Assembly: GCA_964473745.1 (NCBI GenBank)
Contig: CAYYQE010000014.1
Span: 1 to 36,470, forward strand
DNA length: 36,470 nucleotides
DNA from: JABJMC01 sp964473745
GTDB taxonomy: Bacteria; Patescibacteriota; Gracilibacteria; UBA1369; UBA12473
Direction of reading: 5' to 3'
The translations under genes and the position numbers were made by a program. The notes beneath the pieces were generated by a model, which was given only the letters and a program-made list of their open reading frames with translations, was not told the origin of the DNA and did no database searches. Below, in pieces: positions 8,475 to 16,366 of the stretch. Numbering within the stretch: the first letter of the stretch is position 1; every line of letters starts with the position of its first letter.

Positions 8475-9575
8475 ATGAATTATGCCATTATCCTTGCCGC
8501 AGGTAAAGGGGGGCGCCTAGGCGACACTCCTAAACAATTTTCACTTTTAGCTGAGAAGCCTCTCTGGCAACACAGCTTCGACGTATTCGAGGCTCACCCC
8601 AAAATCAACCAAGTAATAGTAGTTGGGCCACCTGGCCACCCAGATTTTATTAAAGGCGGCGCCACTCGACAACAATCCGCCCAAAACGCCGTTGCTCACC
8701 TGAATCCCAACCCCGACGACCTCCTAATTTTTCACAACGCCGCTAACCCCTTTGTAACCTCCGAAGAAATCTCGCAAGTTATTAAAGCTGCCCAAAACAC
8801 CGGGGCCGCCTGTGTTGCTCATCCCGTAACCGCCACTCTCAAATTCGCGCCTAACCAAACAATTCAAAAAACTATCGACCGCAGCCAAGTTTACGCCGCC
8901 GAAACTCCACAAGTCATCCGCGCCGAACTATACCAACAAGCTCTCGACCAAAATTTAGAAGGCACTGACGAAATGATGCTCGCCGAACAACTTGGTCTTC
9001 AGCCCACCATCATCCCTGCCTCAGCTAACAACTTCAAAATCACCACTCCACGCGACTTAGAATTTGCCAAATCCCTTCTGGAAGGCAACGAAATTCGCAC
9101 CGGTATCGGACAAGATAGTCATAAATTTGACCGCATCCACAAAGGCCTCACTCTGGGGGGGCTCACTTTTCCCGAAGAACCAAAAACCATCGCTAATTCT
9201 GACGGTGACGTCATGCTTCACGCTTTGTGCAACGCCATTCTGGGAGCCCTAGGCAAAGGCTCGTTTAGTAGCATCGCCGATCCGCTCTGCGAACAAGGAA
9301 TTAAAGACAGTCGCGAATATCTCCGCGCCACGCTCGCCAAACTCGACGACGCAAAAATCACCCACGTTGGTTTTCAAATCGAAGGCGCCCGTCCCCAAAT
9401 CGACCCCATTGAAAACGACCTCAAACGCTCCATCGCTAACCTCCTTCAAATCAACGAATCCCAAATCGGAATCACGGCCACCACTGGCGAAAAATTAACT
9501 CCTTTTGGTCGCGGCGAAGGTCTGCAATGTTTCGCCATCGCTACCTTGAAATTCACCCCCGGGGGTGAATCCTAA
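8475..9575 (+). CDS. ispDF: Bifunctional IspD/IspF fusion
   Basis: A 366-residue fusion for two non-consecutive MEP steps: CDP-ME formation (IspD, about 1-203) and ME-cPP cyclisation (IspF, about 208-360). IspD signs: AAGKGGRLGDTPKQF, GGATRQQS, TIDRSQVYAAETPQ and FKITTPRDL. IspF signs: the metal ligands Asp214 and His216 in IGQDSHKF, His249 in SDGDVMLHAL, and TATTGEKLTPFGRGEGL. The IspD motif normally VHDAARP reads FHNAANP, so Asp and Arg are both Asn (88 and 91), and the DTIK motif reads TATLK. The ATG at 8475 gives the family's usual MNYAIILAAG beginning. An in-frame ATG at 8418, directly after the dxr stop, would add 19 unusual residues. The C-terminal FTPGGES is encoded by a GC-rich palindrome. 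Confidence 0.94.
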   Translation: MNYAIILAAGKGGRLGDTPKQFSLLAEKPLWQHSFDVFEAHPKINQVIVVGPPGHPDFIKGGATRQQSAQNAVAHLNPNPDDLLIFHNAANPFVTSEEISQVIKAAQNTGAACVAHPVTATLKFAPNQTIQKTIDRSQVYAAETPQVIRAELYQQALDQNLEGTDEMMLAEQLGLQPTIIPASANNFKITTPRDLEFAKSLLEGNEIRTGIGQDSHKFDRIHKGLTLGGLTFPEEPKTIANSDGDVMLHALCNAILGALGKGSFSSIADPLCEQGIKDSREYLRATLAKLDDAKITHVGFQIEGARPQIDPIENDLKRSIANLLQINESQIGITATTGEKLTPFGRGEGLQCFAIATLKFTPGGES

Positions 9576-9583
9576 CCTGTAAA
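9552..9583 (+). repeat. Palindromic element, copy 1
   Basis: An 18-bp perfect palindrome, TTCACCCCCGGGGGTGAA (9552-9569), is followed by a tail ending CCTGTAAAA. It spans the last codons and stop of ispDF and the ispE leader. As RNA it can form a 7-bp stem with a CCGG loop. A diverged copy with the same tail is at 17381-17412. Confidence 0.55.
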
Positions 9584-9584
9584 A

Positions 9585-10358
9585 ATGTCACTGACCGTTC
9601 AATCAACCGCCAAAATAAACTTAACCCTCGACGTTCTCGGGCGCGACGATACAGGCTACCATCGCCTTCAAACAATTTATCACGAAGTTCCCACGCTTTT
9701 TGACGAATTCACTTTCGCGCCACACAGTAAACTAGAACTCATTTGCGACCACCCCGAGGTTCCTCTGGATAAAAAAAACCTCATCATCAAAGCTGCTCAA
9801 ATTCTTCAGAAATATGCCCCCAAAAAAGGTGCCAAAATCACCCTAAAAAAGAATATCCCTCTCCAGTCTGGACTTGGTGGCGCTTCATCAAACGCCGCCA
9901 CAACTTTAGTTGCCTTAAATGATTTGTGGGAGCTCCAACTATCTCCCCATACCCTTCTTACCCACGCCGCAGAAATCGGGATGGATGTACCTTTTTTCTT
10001 GATTGGAGGAACTGTTCTTGGTCTGCATTACGGCGAGCATTTAATGCCGCTCATGCCTCTTGAAAATTACAAAATCGAAATCATTGAAACCAACATAAAA
10101 ATTCCCACTAAAGAAGCTTACAAAGCCCTGGATCTTAAAAAATGCGGCCATCGTGAACAAGAAACCTCTCAGTTCGTTCACATCCTAAACGGCAATAAAC
10201 AAGGCGACATTCTTCCTCTTCTTCACAATGATTTTGAAGAAAACTTTTTTGCCGCGCATCCCGAGCTACGCGAAAAACACCCCGACGCGCACTTAAGCGG
10301 TAGCGGGGGTTGTTTATTTAAAATTCATGGCGCCCCTCCATCGCCCGCACTAAAGTAA
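9585..10358 (+). CDS. ispE: 4-diphosphocytidyl-2-C-methyl-D-erythritol kinase
   Basis: IspE phosphorylates CDP-ME with ATP between the IspD and IspF steps. The 257-residue protein is a GHMP kinase: Lys10 in the N-terminal TAKINLTLDVLGR, the ATP loop QSGLGGASSNAA (94-105), Asp134 in IGMDVPFFL as the catalytic base candidate, and the C-terminal SGSGGCLF motif. It is slightly shorter than the E. coli enzyme. It starts 9 bp after the ispDF stop, right behind the palindromic element. Its 3' end overlaps the convergent recR gene by 41 bp, so the last residues (HGAPPSPALK) lie antisense to the end of RecR. Confidence 0.95.
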   Translation: MSLTVQSTAKINLTLDVLGRDDTGYHRLQTIYHEVPTLFDEFTFAPHSKLELICDHPEVPLDKKNLIIKAAQILQKYAPKKGAKITLKKNIPLQSGLGGASSNAATTLVALNDLWELQLSPHTLLTHAAEIGMDVPFFLIGGTVLGLHYGEHLMPLMPLENYKIEIIETNIKIPTKEAYKALDLKKCGHREQETSQFVHILNGNKQGDILPLLHNDFEENFFAAHPELREKHPDAHLSGSGGCLFKIHGAPPSPALK

Positions 10359-10932
10359 GATCATCCGCATATTCAATACCAGCACCGCTCGGCAAGCCAC
10401 GCGCAATTCGGGTGGAGCGAACTCCAAGAGGCTGTAGCAATTCAGATAAATAACTGGCCGTGGATTCTCCTTCCATGGTTGGATTAGTCGCCAAAATCAC
10501 TTCTTTAATTGCCTCGTCACCATTCGGTTCTTTAATACGCTCTATAAGTTCCGGAATTTTTAAATCATCCGGCCCAATCCCGTCAATTGGTGAAAGCGAA
10601 CCATGCAAAACATGATAGAGGCCTTTAAAGGTTCCGGTTTTTTCCAAAGCAATTAGGTCGGCTGGGTGTTCCACAACACAGATCACCCCCTGATCCCGAT
10701 ATTGATTTTCGCAAATCGCACACGGACTTTGCATTGTTAAGTGCCAACATTTGCGACACAACATCGTCGAAATTTTCAAATTTTTGATTGCCACCGACAG
10801 CGCATCACTCATTCCTTCTGGAGATTGCAATAAATGCATAGCTAATCTTTGTGCTGTTTTTGGCCCAATCCCCGGCAGCCTCGTAAACGCCTGAATCAAA
10901 TCTTGCACCGGTTTAGGAATTGAATCCGCCAT
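10318..10932 (-). CDS. recR: Recombination protein RecR
   Basis: RecR works with RecF and RecO to load RecA at gaps and ends during repair. The 204-residue protein has the N-terminal helix-hairpin-helix (FTRLPGIGPKTAQRLAMHLL), a four-cysteine zinc finger (Cys59, Cys62, Cys71, Cys74), a Toprim domain starting VICVVEHPADLIALE, and the C-terminal IARGLPSGAGIEYADDLTL. All are standard and the length is typical. It is the last gene of the pdxT - small membrane protein - folE - recR operon, 22 bp after folE, and its tail overlaps ispE by 41 bp. Confidence 0.97.
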   Translation of the reverse strand: MADSIPKPVQDLIQAFTRLPGIGPKTAQRLAMHLLQSPEGMSDALSVAIKNLKISTMLCRKCWHLTMQSPCAICENQYRDQGVICVVEHPADLIALEKTGTFKGLYHVLHGSLSPIDGIGPDDLKIPELIERIKEPNGDEAIKEVILATNPTMEGESTASYLSELLQPLGVRSTRIARGLPSGAGIEYADDLTLVRAMEGRHEF

Positions 10933-10954
10933 ATAGGAACCTTTAAAAAATTAT

Positions 10955-11512
10955 TTAAACCTTACCAATTAAACGTAAAAATTCAGTTCGTGTATTTAGG
11001 TTTTTCTTAAATAAACCACGCACCGTGGAGGTCACCATCATTGAATTTTGCTTTTCCACACCGCGCGCCATCATACATAAGTGCTTGGCCTCCAACACCA
11101 CGCCCACCCCCTTTGGTTTTAGTAATTCCATCAAACTATTCGCCACCTGCGAGGTTAGTCTTTCCTGATTTTGCAATCGCCGCGCGAAAATCTCCAAAAT
11201 CCTCGGCATCTTAGAAACTCCAATAATTTTATCATTTGGAATATAGCCAATATGCGCCCGCCCAAAAAACGGGATCATATGATGCTCACAAAAACTATAA
11301 AATTCAATATCCCGCGCAATCACCATTTCATCATAACCCTCATTATCAAAAACTGTCACCACGTCAGCCGGATTCTGGTCGTAGCCAGAAAACAATTTTT
11401 TATAAGAACACGCCACCCTTTTGGGAGTTTCTTTTAACCCTTCGCGGTTTGGGTCCTCCCCAATTGCCCGCAAAACAGCCTCAATATGTTGTTCAATTTC
11501 TAATGAATTCAT
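10955..11512 (-). CDS. folE: GTP cyclohydrolase I
   Basis: FolE converts GTP to 7,8-dihydroneopterin triphosphate, the first step to folate and other pterins and to queuosine-type precursors. The 185-residue protein has the zinc ligands Cys75 and His78 in FCEHHMIPFFG and Cys146 in AKHLCMMARGV, plus the GTP-binding signatures IGVSKMPRI and RLTSQVANSL. The length is that of the short bacterial form. It sits between a small membrane protein gene (20 bp upstream) and recR (22 bp downstream). No other folate gene is visible in the window, so the pathway it feeds cannot be decided here. Confidence 0.97.
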   Translation of the reverse strand: MNSLEIEQHIEAVLRAIGEDPNREGLKETPKRVACSYKKLFSGYDQNPADVVTVFDNEGYDEMVIARDIEFYSFCEHHMIPFFGRAHIGYIPNDKIIGVSKMPRILEIFARRLQNQERLTSQVANSLMELLKPKGVGVVLEAKHLCMMARGVEKQNSMMVTSTVRGLFKKNLNTRTEFLRLIGKV

Positions 11513-11532
11513 AGGGTCTAAATTTTGCCAGT

Positions 11533-11787
11533 CTAATACCGATTAGTCCACCATTTCTTGATCGGTGGCAGTGAAAGGGTTGATAACAGATAACCAAATG
11601 TGGGCACAAAGGCCCCGAGCCAGGCGTTTTCTAACTTAACAATCCACATAAACAAAAACGCCAAAACATAAGTAAAAATCAAAATCATAATTCGCCGGAA
11701 CCAACTAGTTTCCCAAGCTTTATCCGCCTCCACGCGAGAATTTCGTGTCTCTAAAGCCTTAATTCGTTTTTCAAGATTTCCCGCCAT
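11533..11787 (-). CDS. Small coiled-coil and membrane protein, unknown function
   Basis: An 84-residue protein starting MAGNLEKRIKALETRNSRVE, a short charged helix likely to form a coiled coil. Next comes the segment KAWETSWFRR, then two hydrophobic stretches (about 32-50 and 53-70) able to span the membrane as a hairpin, and a basic end KKWWTNRY. The sequence has the look of small membrane proteins common in Patescibacteria and some archaea, but I can assign no function. Its start overlaps the pdxT stop by 17 bp, so the two are probably translationally coupled. Confidence 0.75.
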   Translation of the reverse strand: MAGNLEKRIKALETRNSRVEADKAWETSWFRRIMILIFTYVLAFLFMWIVKLENAWLGAFVPTFGYLLSTLSLPPIKKWWTNRY

Positions 11788-12379
11788 GATGTATTAATTT
11801 TAAAAAATAGGAGTGAATAATTATATCATCTGTTAGTTCTGGATGAAAAGTTGTCACCAATAAATTTCCTTCACGTGCCATTACAATTTCATTATCGTGC
11901 CGCGCCAAAATCTCCACCTCCGGTCCTACGGAAACAATTTTAGGGGCCCGAATAAAAATCGCTGGCACCAGTGTCCGCGCACCTTCAGGCGCCGCCAATT
12001 CAACTTCTAAATTTGTTTCAAAACTATTTAATTGTCTTCCGTAAGCATTTCGCTCCACCGTGATATCCATTAACTTCCAATTATCTGCCACCTCAGATCC
12101 TACTAAATTTTTAGCTACCAAAATTGTTCCAGCACACGTCCCCCAAATCGCCATCCCTTCACTTGCTCGCTTTTTAATCACCTGGTCCACCCCATACATT
12201 TTTGCCAATTTCCCAATCGTCGTACTTTCTCCTCCTGGCACAATTAGTCCGTCCAAAACAGCTACCTCGGCCGCGGTTTTCGCGGAAACAACCTCAAAAT
12301 CACTTCCCGCCGCCTTTTGTAGCGCCTCTAAATGTTCAATGCAATCTCCCTGAATGGTTAAAACTCCAACTTTTTTCAT
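11771..12379 (-). CDS. pdxT: Pyridoxal 5'-phosphate synthase glutaminase subunit PdxT
   Basis: PdxT hydrolyses glutamine and passes ammonia to PdxS for the DXP-independent synthesis of PLP. The 202-residue protein shows VGVLTIQGDCIEH at the N-terminus, the PGGEST loop, the nucleophile Cys82 in WGTCAGTI, and the triad partners His179 and Glu181 in TTFHPELT. Length is normal. It heads the operon with the small membrane protein, folE and recR. Its partner pdxS is about 4 kb away on the same strand rather than adjacent. Confidence 0.97.
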   Translation of the reverse strand: MKKVGVLTIQGDCIEHLEALQKAAGSDFEVVSAKTAAEVAVLDGLIVPGGESTTIGKLAKMYGVDQVIKKRASEGMAIWGTCAGTILVAKNLVGSEVADNWKLMDITVERNAYGRQLNSFETNLEVELAAPEGARTLVPAIFIRAPKIVSVGPEVEILARHDNEIVMAREGNLLVTTFHPELTDDIIIHSYFLKLIHHGGKS

Positions 12380-12389
12380 GGCGCCGTAG

Positions 12390-12398
12390 AATATACCA
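12390..12398 (-). promoter_or_regulatory. Extended -10 promoter of the pdxT operon
   Basis: On the minus strand TGG-TATATT is an extended -10 whose hexamer ends 10 bp before the pdxT ATG. The -35 region is poor. The spacing predicts a leader of only a few nucleotides, meaning a nearly leaderless mRNA. Confidence 0.45.
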
Positions 12399-12469
12399 CG
12401 AATTCACCGATTTTAGGATCAGTGAGGAAAGATTCGTGTGGGAGGAGATGAAGCTCAGGGAGGGGGTGC

Positions 12470-13489
12470 TCAGGGAGAGGGAATAGTTTTCTTTTTGGGA
12501 ATAGGTTTTTTAAGACTGCCTTTGGGGCGACGGGCCACCTTTGAGGGTAGAAAAATTGGATTAATTAACGATCCTATGCTGGATCCAGCCACATTTTCAA
12601 TAGTTGGAATAGCCACCGAAATAATCTTGCCATGTTTAGACAAGGCTTGGATTTGTTCAGCTCGGAAAGACGTATAAGCTCTTTCGGACATTACCACTAG
12701 CTTTTCACCATTTTTATTCTGTAATTGAATAATATTAGCCGCAAAATTATGCATTTGTTCCATCGAGATTGTAATCACTTCACGCCCGGTTTTAGTTAGA
12801 CGATTTCTAAGCATTGACTGATTTTGAGAGTTTGCCACTGCATCAGTGCAAACCACAGCAAAGTCAGCCCAGACTGACATTAGTAAATTTGTGTGGTAGA
12901 TGGGCCTTCCGTTCAAGTCATAGGCTTGAAGAATAATTATTTTGTAATCCAAATATTGGGAAAAACGACCTAGCGCTTCAAGTGTAGTTCGAGGAGAAAC
13001 CGTAGCGTAAGCCACTTGATTAAGACGGTCTAACACTAAACTGCCCAGCCCTTCTAAATATTCACCATCTTTTTCCAACGGGCTTAAATCATAAATATCG
13101 GAAATGCGAAACCCATGATCTAAAGAAAGTTTTTGTAAAAAATCTCGGCGCCTTTCTAAGCGGCGGTTTTCAGCCATCATCGGATACAAAAGAGCCACCC
13201 CTTTATGCTGATAGTGAAAACTAAGCCAAGTCGGGAAGATCGCATCAGGAGTGCAGTGAGTAGATGAATCATTAGTCATTGCCACGTTAACCCCATAATT
13301 TCGGAGTGTTTCCACAAGATCATCAAATTCTAAAAGGGCTTTTTCATGAGACTCATCTATTTTTGCTCCTAAAAAAGAAGTTGCTGTTTCGGCTGTCTGA
13401 GCATTAAATTCAAAACAGTTCGGGCGTACCATTAGAACGCTAGAAGCTGGGAAGGGGCTGGAAGTAGGGGGTGAGGCAGTAGGGCTCAT
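12470..13489 (-). CDS. CtlX-like amidinotransferase-fold protein, nucleophile Cys replaced
   Basis: A 339-residue protein of the arginine deiminase/amidinotransferase superfamily, closest in motif pattern to CtlX (citrulline hydrolase) proteins: VLMVRPNCFEFNAQTAE near the start, PDAIFPTWLSFH (Asp82), EGLGSLVLDR (Glu146), AYATVSPRTTLEAL, GRPIYHTNLLMSVW (His199) and FAANIIQL. The segment that in this family ends with the catalytic cysteine just before the hydrophobic IFLP strand reads AGSSIGSLINPIFLP, with Ser307 in the expected Cys place. It may therefore be inactive or have another role. A basic tail KKPIPKKK follows. The ATG at 13489 is chosen because the 34 residues upstream are unrelated to the family and AT-rich intergenic in character. 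It has a short Pro/Ser-rich N-terminus like several other unknown proteins here. Confidence 0.78.
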   Translation of the reverse strand: MSPTASPPTSSPFPASSVLMVRPNCFEFNAQTAETATSFLGAKIDESHEKALLEFDDLVETLRNYGVNVAMTNDSSTHCTPDAIFPTWLSFHYQHKGVALLYPMMAENRRLERRRDFLQKLSLDHGFRISDIYDLSPLEKDGEYLEGLGSLVLDRLNQVAYATVSPRTTLEALGRFSQYLDYKIIILQAYDLNGRPIYHTNLLMSVWADFAVVCTDAVANSQNQSMLRNRLTKTGREVITISMEQMHNFAANIIQLQNKNGEKLVVMSERAYTSFRAEQIQALSKHGKIISVAIPTIENVAGSSIGSLINPIFLPSKVARRPKGSLKKPIPKKKTIPSP

Positions 13490-13648
13490 AATTGAGTAAA
13501 AATGAACAATTAAATAGTGAACCAAAATAACCCTACTGACAAGAATTTCAAGCAAAAAAAGCAAACCTTGGGTGTGAAATTCGCATCCCAACCTGTGAGT
13601 AAGCTCAAAATAGTGCCCGCAAAAATTGTTGGCAGACGTTAGCAGCCC

Positions 13649-13676
13649 TTGACTTTATTTGTTAAAATGGTAACAT
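13649..13676 (+). promoter_or_regulatory. Promoter of the 631-residue unknown gene
   Basis: TTGACT (13649-13654) and TAACAT (13671-13676) are 16 bp apart with TGG before the -10. A TTG codon that could be taken as an upstream start is part of the -35, so translation must begin downstream, at ATG 13700. The same TTGACw-16-TGnTA layout is seen at 20689-20716. Confidence 0.6.
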
Positions 13677-13699
13677 TATTTCCTTTTATAAAAATCTTT

Positions 13700-15595
13700 A
13701 TGATCCCCGGAGACCCAGACGATTCTCGTGACCGTGTTAAGGGTTATGCTGACCATGGACTTGGTCAGGGATCTGGCCAAATGCTGGCGCCCAAAAATGG
13801 AGAGCTTCCAGGTTTTCCTGCGAAAGATGAAGCGGAAGCGCAGGTTCGACAAAGGTTAGGAAAATTAATAAATAGGTCACTTGAAATAGGGGCTCTTAGG
13901 GTGCGTTCATCAGGCCCAGTTGTAAGGATAAAGGAAATTCCTTTAGTTAATATTGACCCCGTGTCCGAAGCAATTCAAAGCAAAGGACATCCTTGGATGG
14001 GGATTGGTTTAGATCGCCGAGTTAGAGACCGAGATGTATTTAGGTCAGGAGATTTAACTTCATGGTTAATTCATCTTGGCTATTTCCCGGAAGCTGGAGT
14101 TCCTCCGGCAATTCTTGTCGCCGATTCTGGCTTAGCTGACAATGCTTTTGCTGAGTCATGGAAACAAGCCCAAAAAATTTCATCAGACAACCGCCCAAGT
14201 AATGAAGAACTTCGAGCAGAAGCCGGGCAAGTCGGCCGTTTAAACGGTTTACGCGAAAAAGCTTACATCGAAGCTATTCAGGAAACTGTTTTTGGAGAAG
14301 GAGGAGAACCGAGATGTAATCCAGTTCATTTAATGAGCGACACAATTGATACTAACCTCGCCTTTCAAAGAATTCTTGCAAAAATCAAAGAACTAATAGA
14401 AACAGACGAAACCATAGCAGAAAAAATGTGGGCTTTAGTCCCTTCAGTTATCAAAAAAACAGCTGGGACTAATGCTGAGCACTCAACCTTTGCGGAACTC
14501 AAGGATTCTTTAGGGAGTCGCAAACGCACCAAAGCGCTACATATTATGGCTTATCCCGCTCGAGAATCAGCAGTTACCATCTGGCTTAGCTTAGGAGAAA
14601 AAGGTGGTACAAAAATCGGTAATCCGGGGAAAGAAAAAGAAGATGGCAACGATCAAGAAATAGGAGAAAGACCCTATGATGAACTCACAGAATATATTGT
14701 TAGAACCCACGGGGCAGAATTAGGAATTAATCCTGATCAACAATTAAAATTCAAATATCCAGCTATTGAAAGAACAGAAAAAAGTGTTCCTTATGGTTTA
14801 GTAAGAATAAGAAGCTTGGAAGATGAACCAGTTAATGTCATGGGGCTTTGCCAAGGCTCTCGATCTTGGGAAAACATTTCTCAAGGAAGGGAAAATCTCC
14901 AAGTTAACTGGGACATTTACAAAAGATTTTTAGAAAAAATTGATGCATTACCTTTAGAGCCTGAAGCAAAAGAAGCATTGCAGAGAAAAGAAGCATTTCA
15001 GATTATGATTGAGATTGTTTTGCAATTTAATTTTGTCCCAGCAATTCGCTACCTTTTCTTAAAAACAGGCGTGCTCAGATTCATAGAAGAGTATATAAAA
15101 AGTGGGGATGCCGAGAGCGCGGTAAGTCATTTGCTCCAAGAGCGACAAGAAGTTCCTTTCACCTGTACCCGAGGCGATAAAGAGCGAGCCGAAGCTTTTT
15201 TTCTTAGATATGTGTTTTATTTGTTAAGCGGATCCACTGGCCCCAGCATGGCCGTAAGCCAAAGTTTAGAAGAGCAGGAAATACATAAAATGTTAAGTGA
15301 CGTTTCACTACAGCTTTATAAAAGATTGAGCCGACAAGAAGAAATGGATGCTGACCACGATGATGTTTTGCGGGCGCAGTATCGTACTATTATTACAGAG
15401 CTGCGCGAACAAGGAGAAATGACAGCACAAGAAGTTAGGGAAGCAATAGGACGAAACGAACCAAGGCTCCCTCTACATTGGAAAAAGACTTATTTAGAAT
15501 GGTGCAAAGCGTTATTTCATCAAACTCCTTGGGAGGTGGATTGGGACGAGCTTAATGCTCAGCTTTTATCACCTCAATCTTCTCCGCATTCTTGA
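13700..15595 (+). CDS. Large cytoplasmic protein of unknown family
   Basis: A 631-residue protein with no motif I can assign firmly and no signal or membrane segment. It starts MIPGDPDDSRDRVKG. Around 95-200 it has a possible Rossmann-type layout: strand HPWMGIGLD, a helix, strand PPAILVADSG followed by LADNAFAE, then a charged helical stretch. This order recalls tRNA-dependent cyclodipeptide synthases (GIS-type strand, then a VxxxD strand, then helices), but the diagnostic residues are not clearly there, so this is only a hypothesis. The C-terminal half is mostly helical and acidic. Its 3' end overlaps the convergent trmB-type gene by 44 bp. It has its own strong promoter and is divergent from the CtlX-like gene. 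Confidence 0.7.
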   Translation: MIPGDPDDSRDRVKGYADHGLGQGSGQMLAPKNGELPGFPAKDEAEAQVRQRLGKLINRSLEIGALRVRSSGPVVRIKEIPLVNIDPVSEAIQSKGHPWMGIGLDRRVRDRDVFRSGDLTSWLIHLGYFPEAGVPPAILVADSGLADNAFAESWKQAQKISSDNRPSNEELRAEAGQVGRLNGLREKAYIEAIQETVFGEGGEPRCNPVHLMSDTIDTNLAFQRILAKIKELIETDETIAEKMWALVPSVIKKTAGTNAEHSTFAELKDSLGSRKRTKALHIMAYPARESAVTIWLSLGEKGGTKIGNPGKEKEDGNDQEIGERPYDELTEYIVRTHGAELGINPDQQLKFKYPAIERTEKSVPYGLVRIRSLEDEPVNVMGLCQGSRSWENISQGRENLQVNWDIYKRFLEKIDALPLEPEAKEALQRKEAFQIMIEIVLQFNFVPAIRYLFLKTGVLRFIEEYIKSGDAESAVSHLLQERQEVPFTCTRGDKERAEAFFLRYVFYLLSGSTGPSMAVSQSLEEQEIHKMLSDVSLQLYKRLSRQEEMDADHDDVLRAQYRTIITELREQGEMTAQEVREAIGRNEPRLPLHWKKTYLEWCKALFHQTPWEVDWDELNAQLLSPQSSPHS

Positions 15596-16337
15596 GCATC
15601 ATAAAAATCGTTAGCATTGTTTTGGCAAAATAAGCGTTTTCAATCAGGATCCCCAACGGATTTTCACCTTTACAATACATAAACTGCACTTTGTTTTCGT
15701 AAATCACAATAGTGGCATCCAAAACATATTGGTCGTCGTCATCAGCAATAAAACCAACCCAATCATAGAGATCATCCGCATCTTTTAGGTAGTCTTGGGA
15801 CGCTGAAGATTGAGTCATAATCATTTGGCATTTAGTTTTCATTTTTTTACGACGCGGCACATATACATTGCGAATATAATTAGTGATTTCCGGGTGAAAA
15901 GTATGCGCGGAAATAAAATAAATAGGAACATCGTGCTTAAGAATCAAATGAACCATTTTGCACATCCCATCAATCCCTTCAAAATATGAAATTTTAGATT
16001 GTGGCAAAAATTGACTGACAATGTTTTGAAAAGAAGGAAGTAATTGGTTGAGTTCTTCAATTCGATGGTCTAGCCCAGCTTTCCGTCGTTCCAAAAGATC
16101 GCGAATATCAGTTGGTTGAATCGGTGAAAAAACATTGGCTTTCCCCTTTAATACTTTTTCAGAAAAACCTTTTTTAGCTAGAGCTTCTAAATGAAAAGCC
16201 GTGGTTGAACGGGGAAGTTTAACTTTCTTGGCAATAATACTTGCGGGCTGTGGGCCAAGTTCAAGTAGCGACAAATAAACAATAGCTTCTTTGCCACTCA
16301 GATTTAATCCTTTTAGAAAATCTTCAATTTTCCCCAT
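15552..16337 (-). CDS. TrmB-family transcriptional regulator
   Basis: A 261-residue DNA-binding regulator. Residues about 1-75 form a winged helix of the TrmB/MarR kind: LNLSGKEAIVYLSLLELG, PASIIAKKVKLPRSTTAFHLEALAKKG, VFSPI. A coiled-coil linker follows (about 78-105), then a C-terminal effector-like domain with ISYFEGIDGMCKMVHLI and NKVQFMYCKGENPLGILIEN, typical of the shortened TrmB proteins found in Patescibacteria and archaea. The ligand is unknown. It starts 29 bp after pdxS on the same strand, so it is probably co-transcribed with it and might respond to the cell's metabolic state. That link rests on position only. Confidence 0.9.
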   Translation of the reverse strand: MGKIEDFLKGLNLSGKEAIVYLSLLELGPQPASIIAKKVKLPRSTTAFHLEALAKKGFSEKVLKGKANVFSPIQPTDIRDLLERRKAGLDHRIEELNQLLPSFQNIVSQFLPQSKISYFEGIDGMCKMVHLILKHDVPIYFISAHTFHPEITNYIRNVYVPRRKKMKTKCQMIMTQSSASQDYLKDADDLYDWVGFIADDDDQYVLDATIVIYENKVQFMYCKGENPLGILIENAYFAKTMLTIFMMLKNAEKIEVIKAEH

Positions 16338-16366
16338 ATTGCGAATTTTTTAAAGATGTTTCTATT

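Noticed and set aside
13490..13591. 34-residue extension of the CtlX-like protein
   Set aside because: AT-rich hydrophobic residues from intergenic DNA; the family alignment begins after the ATG at 13489.
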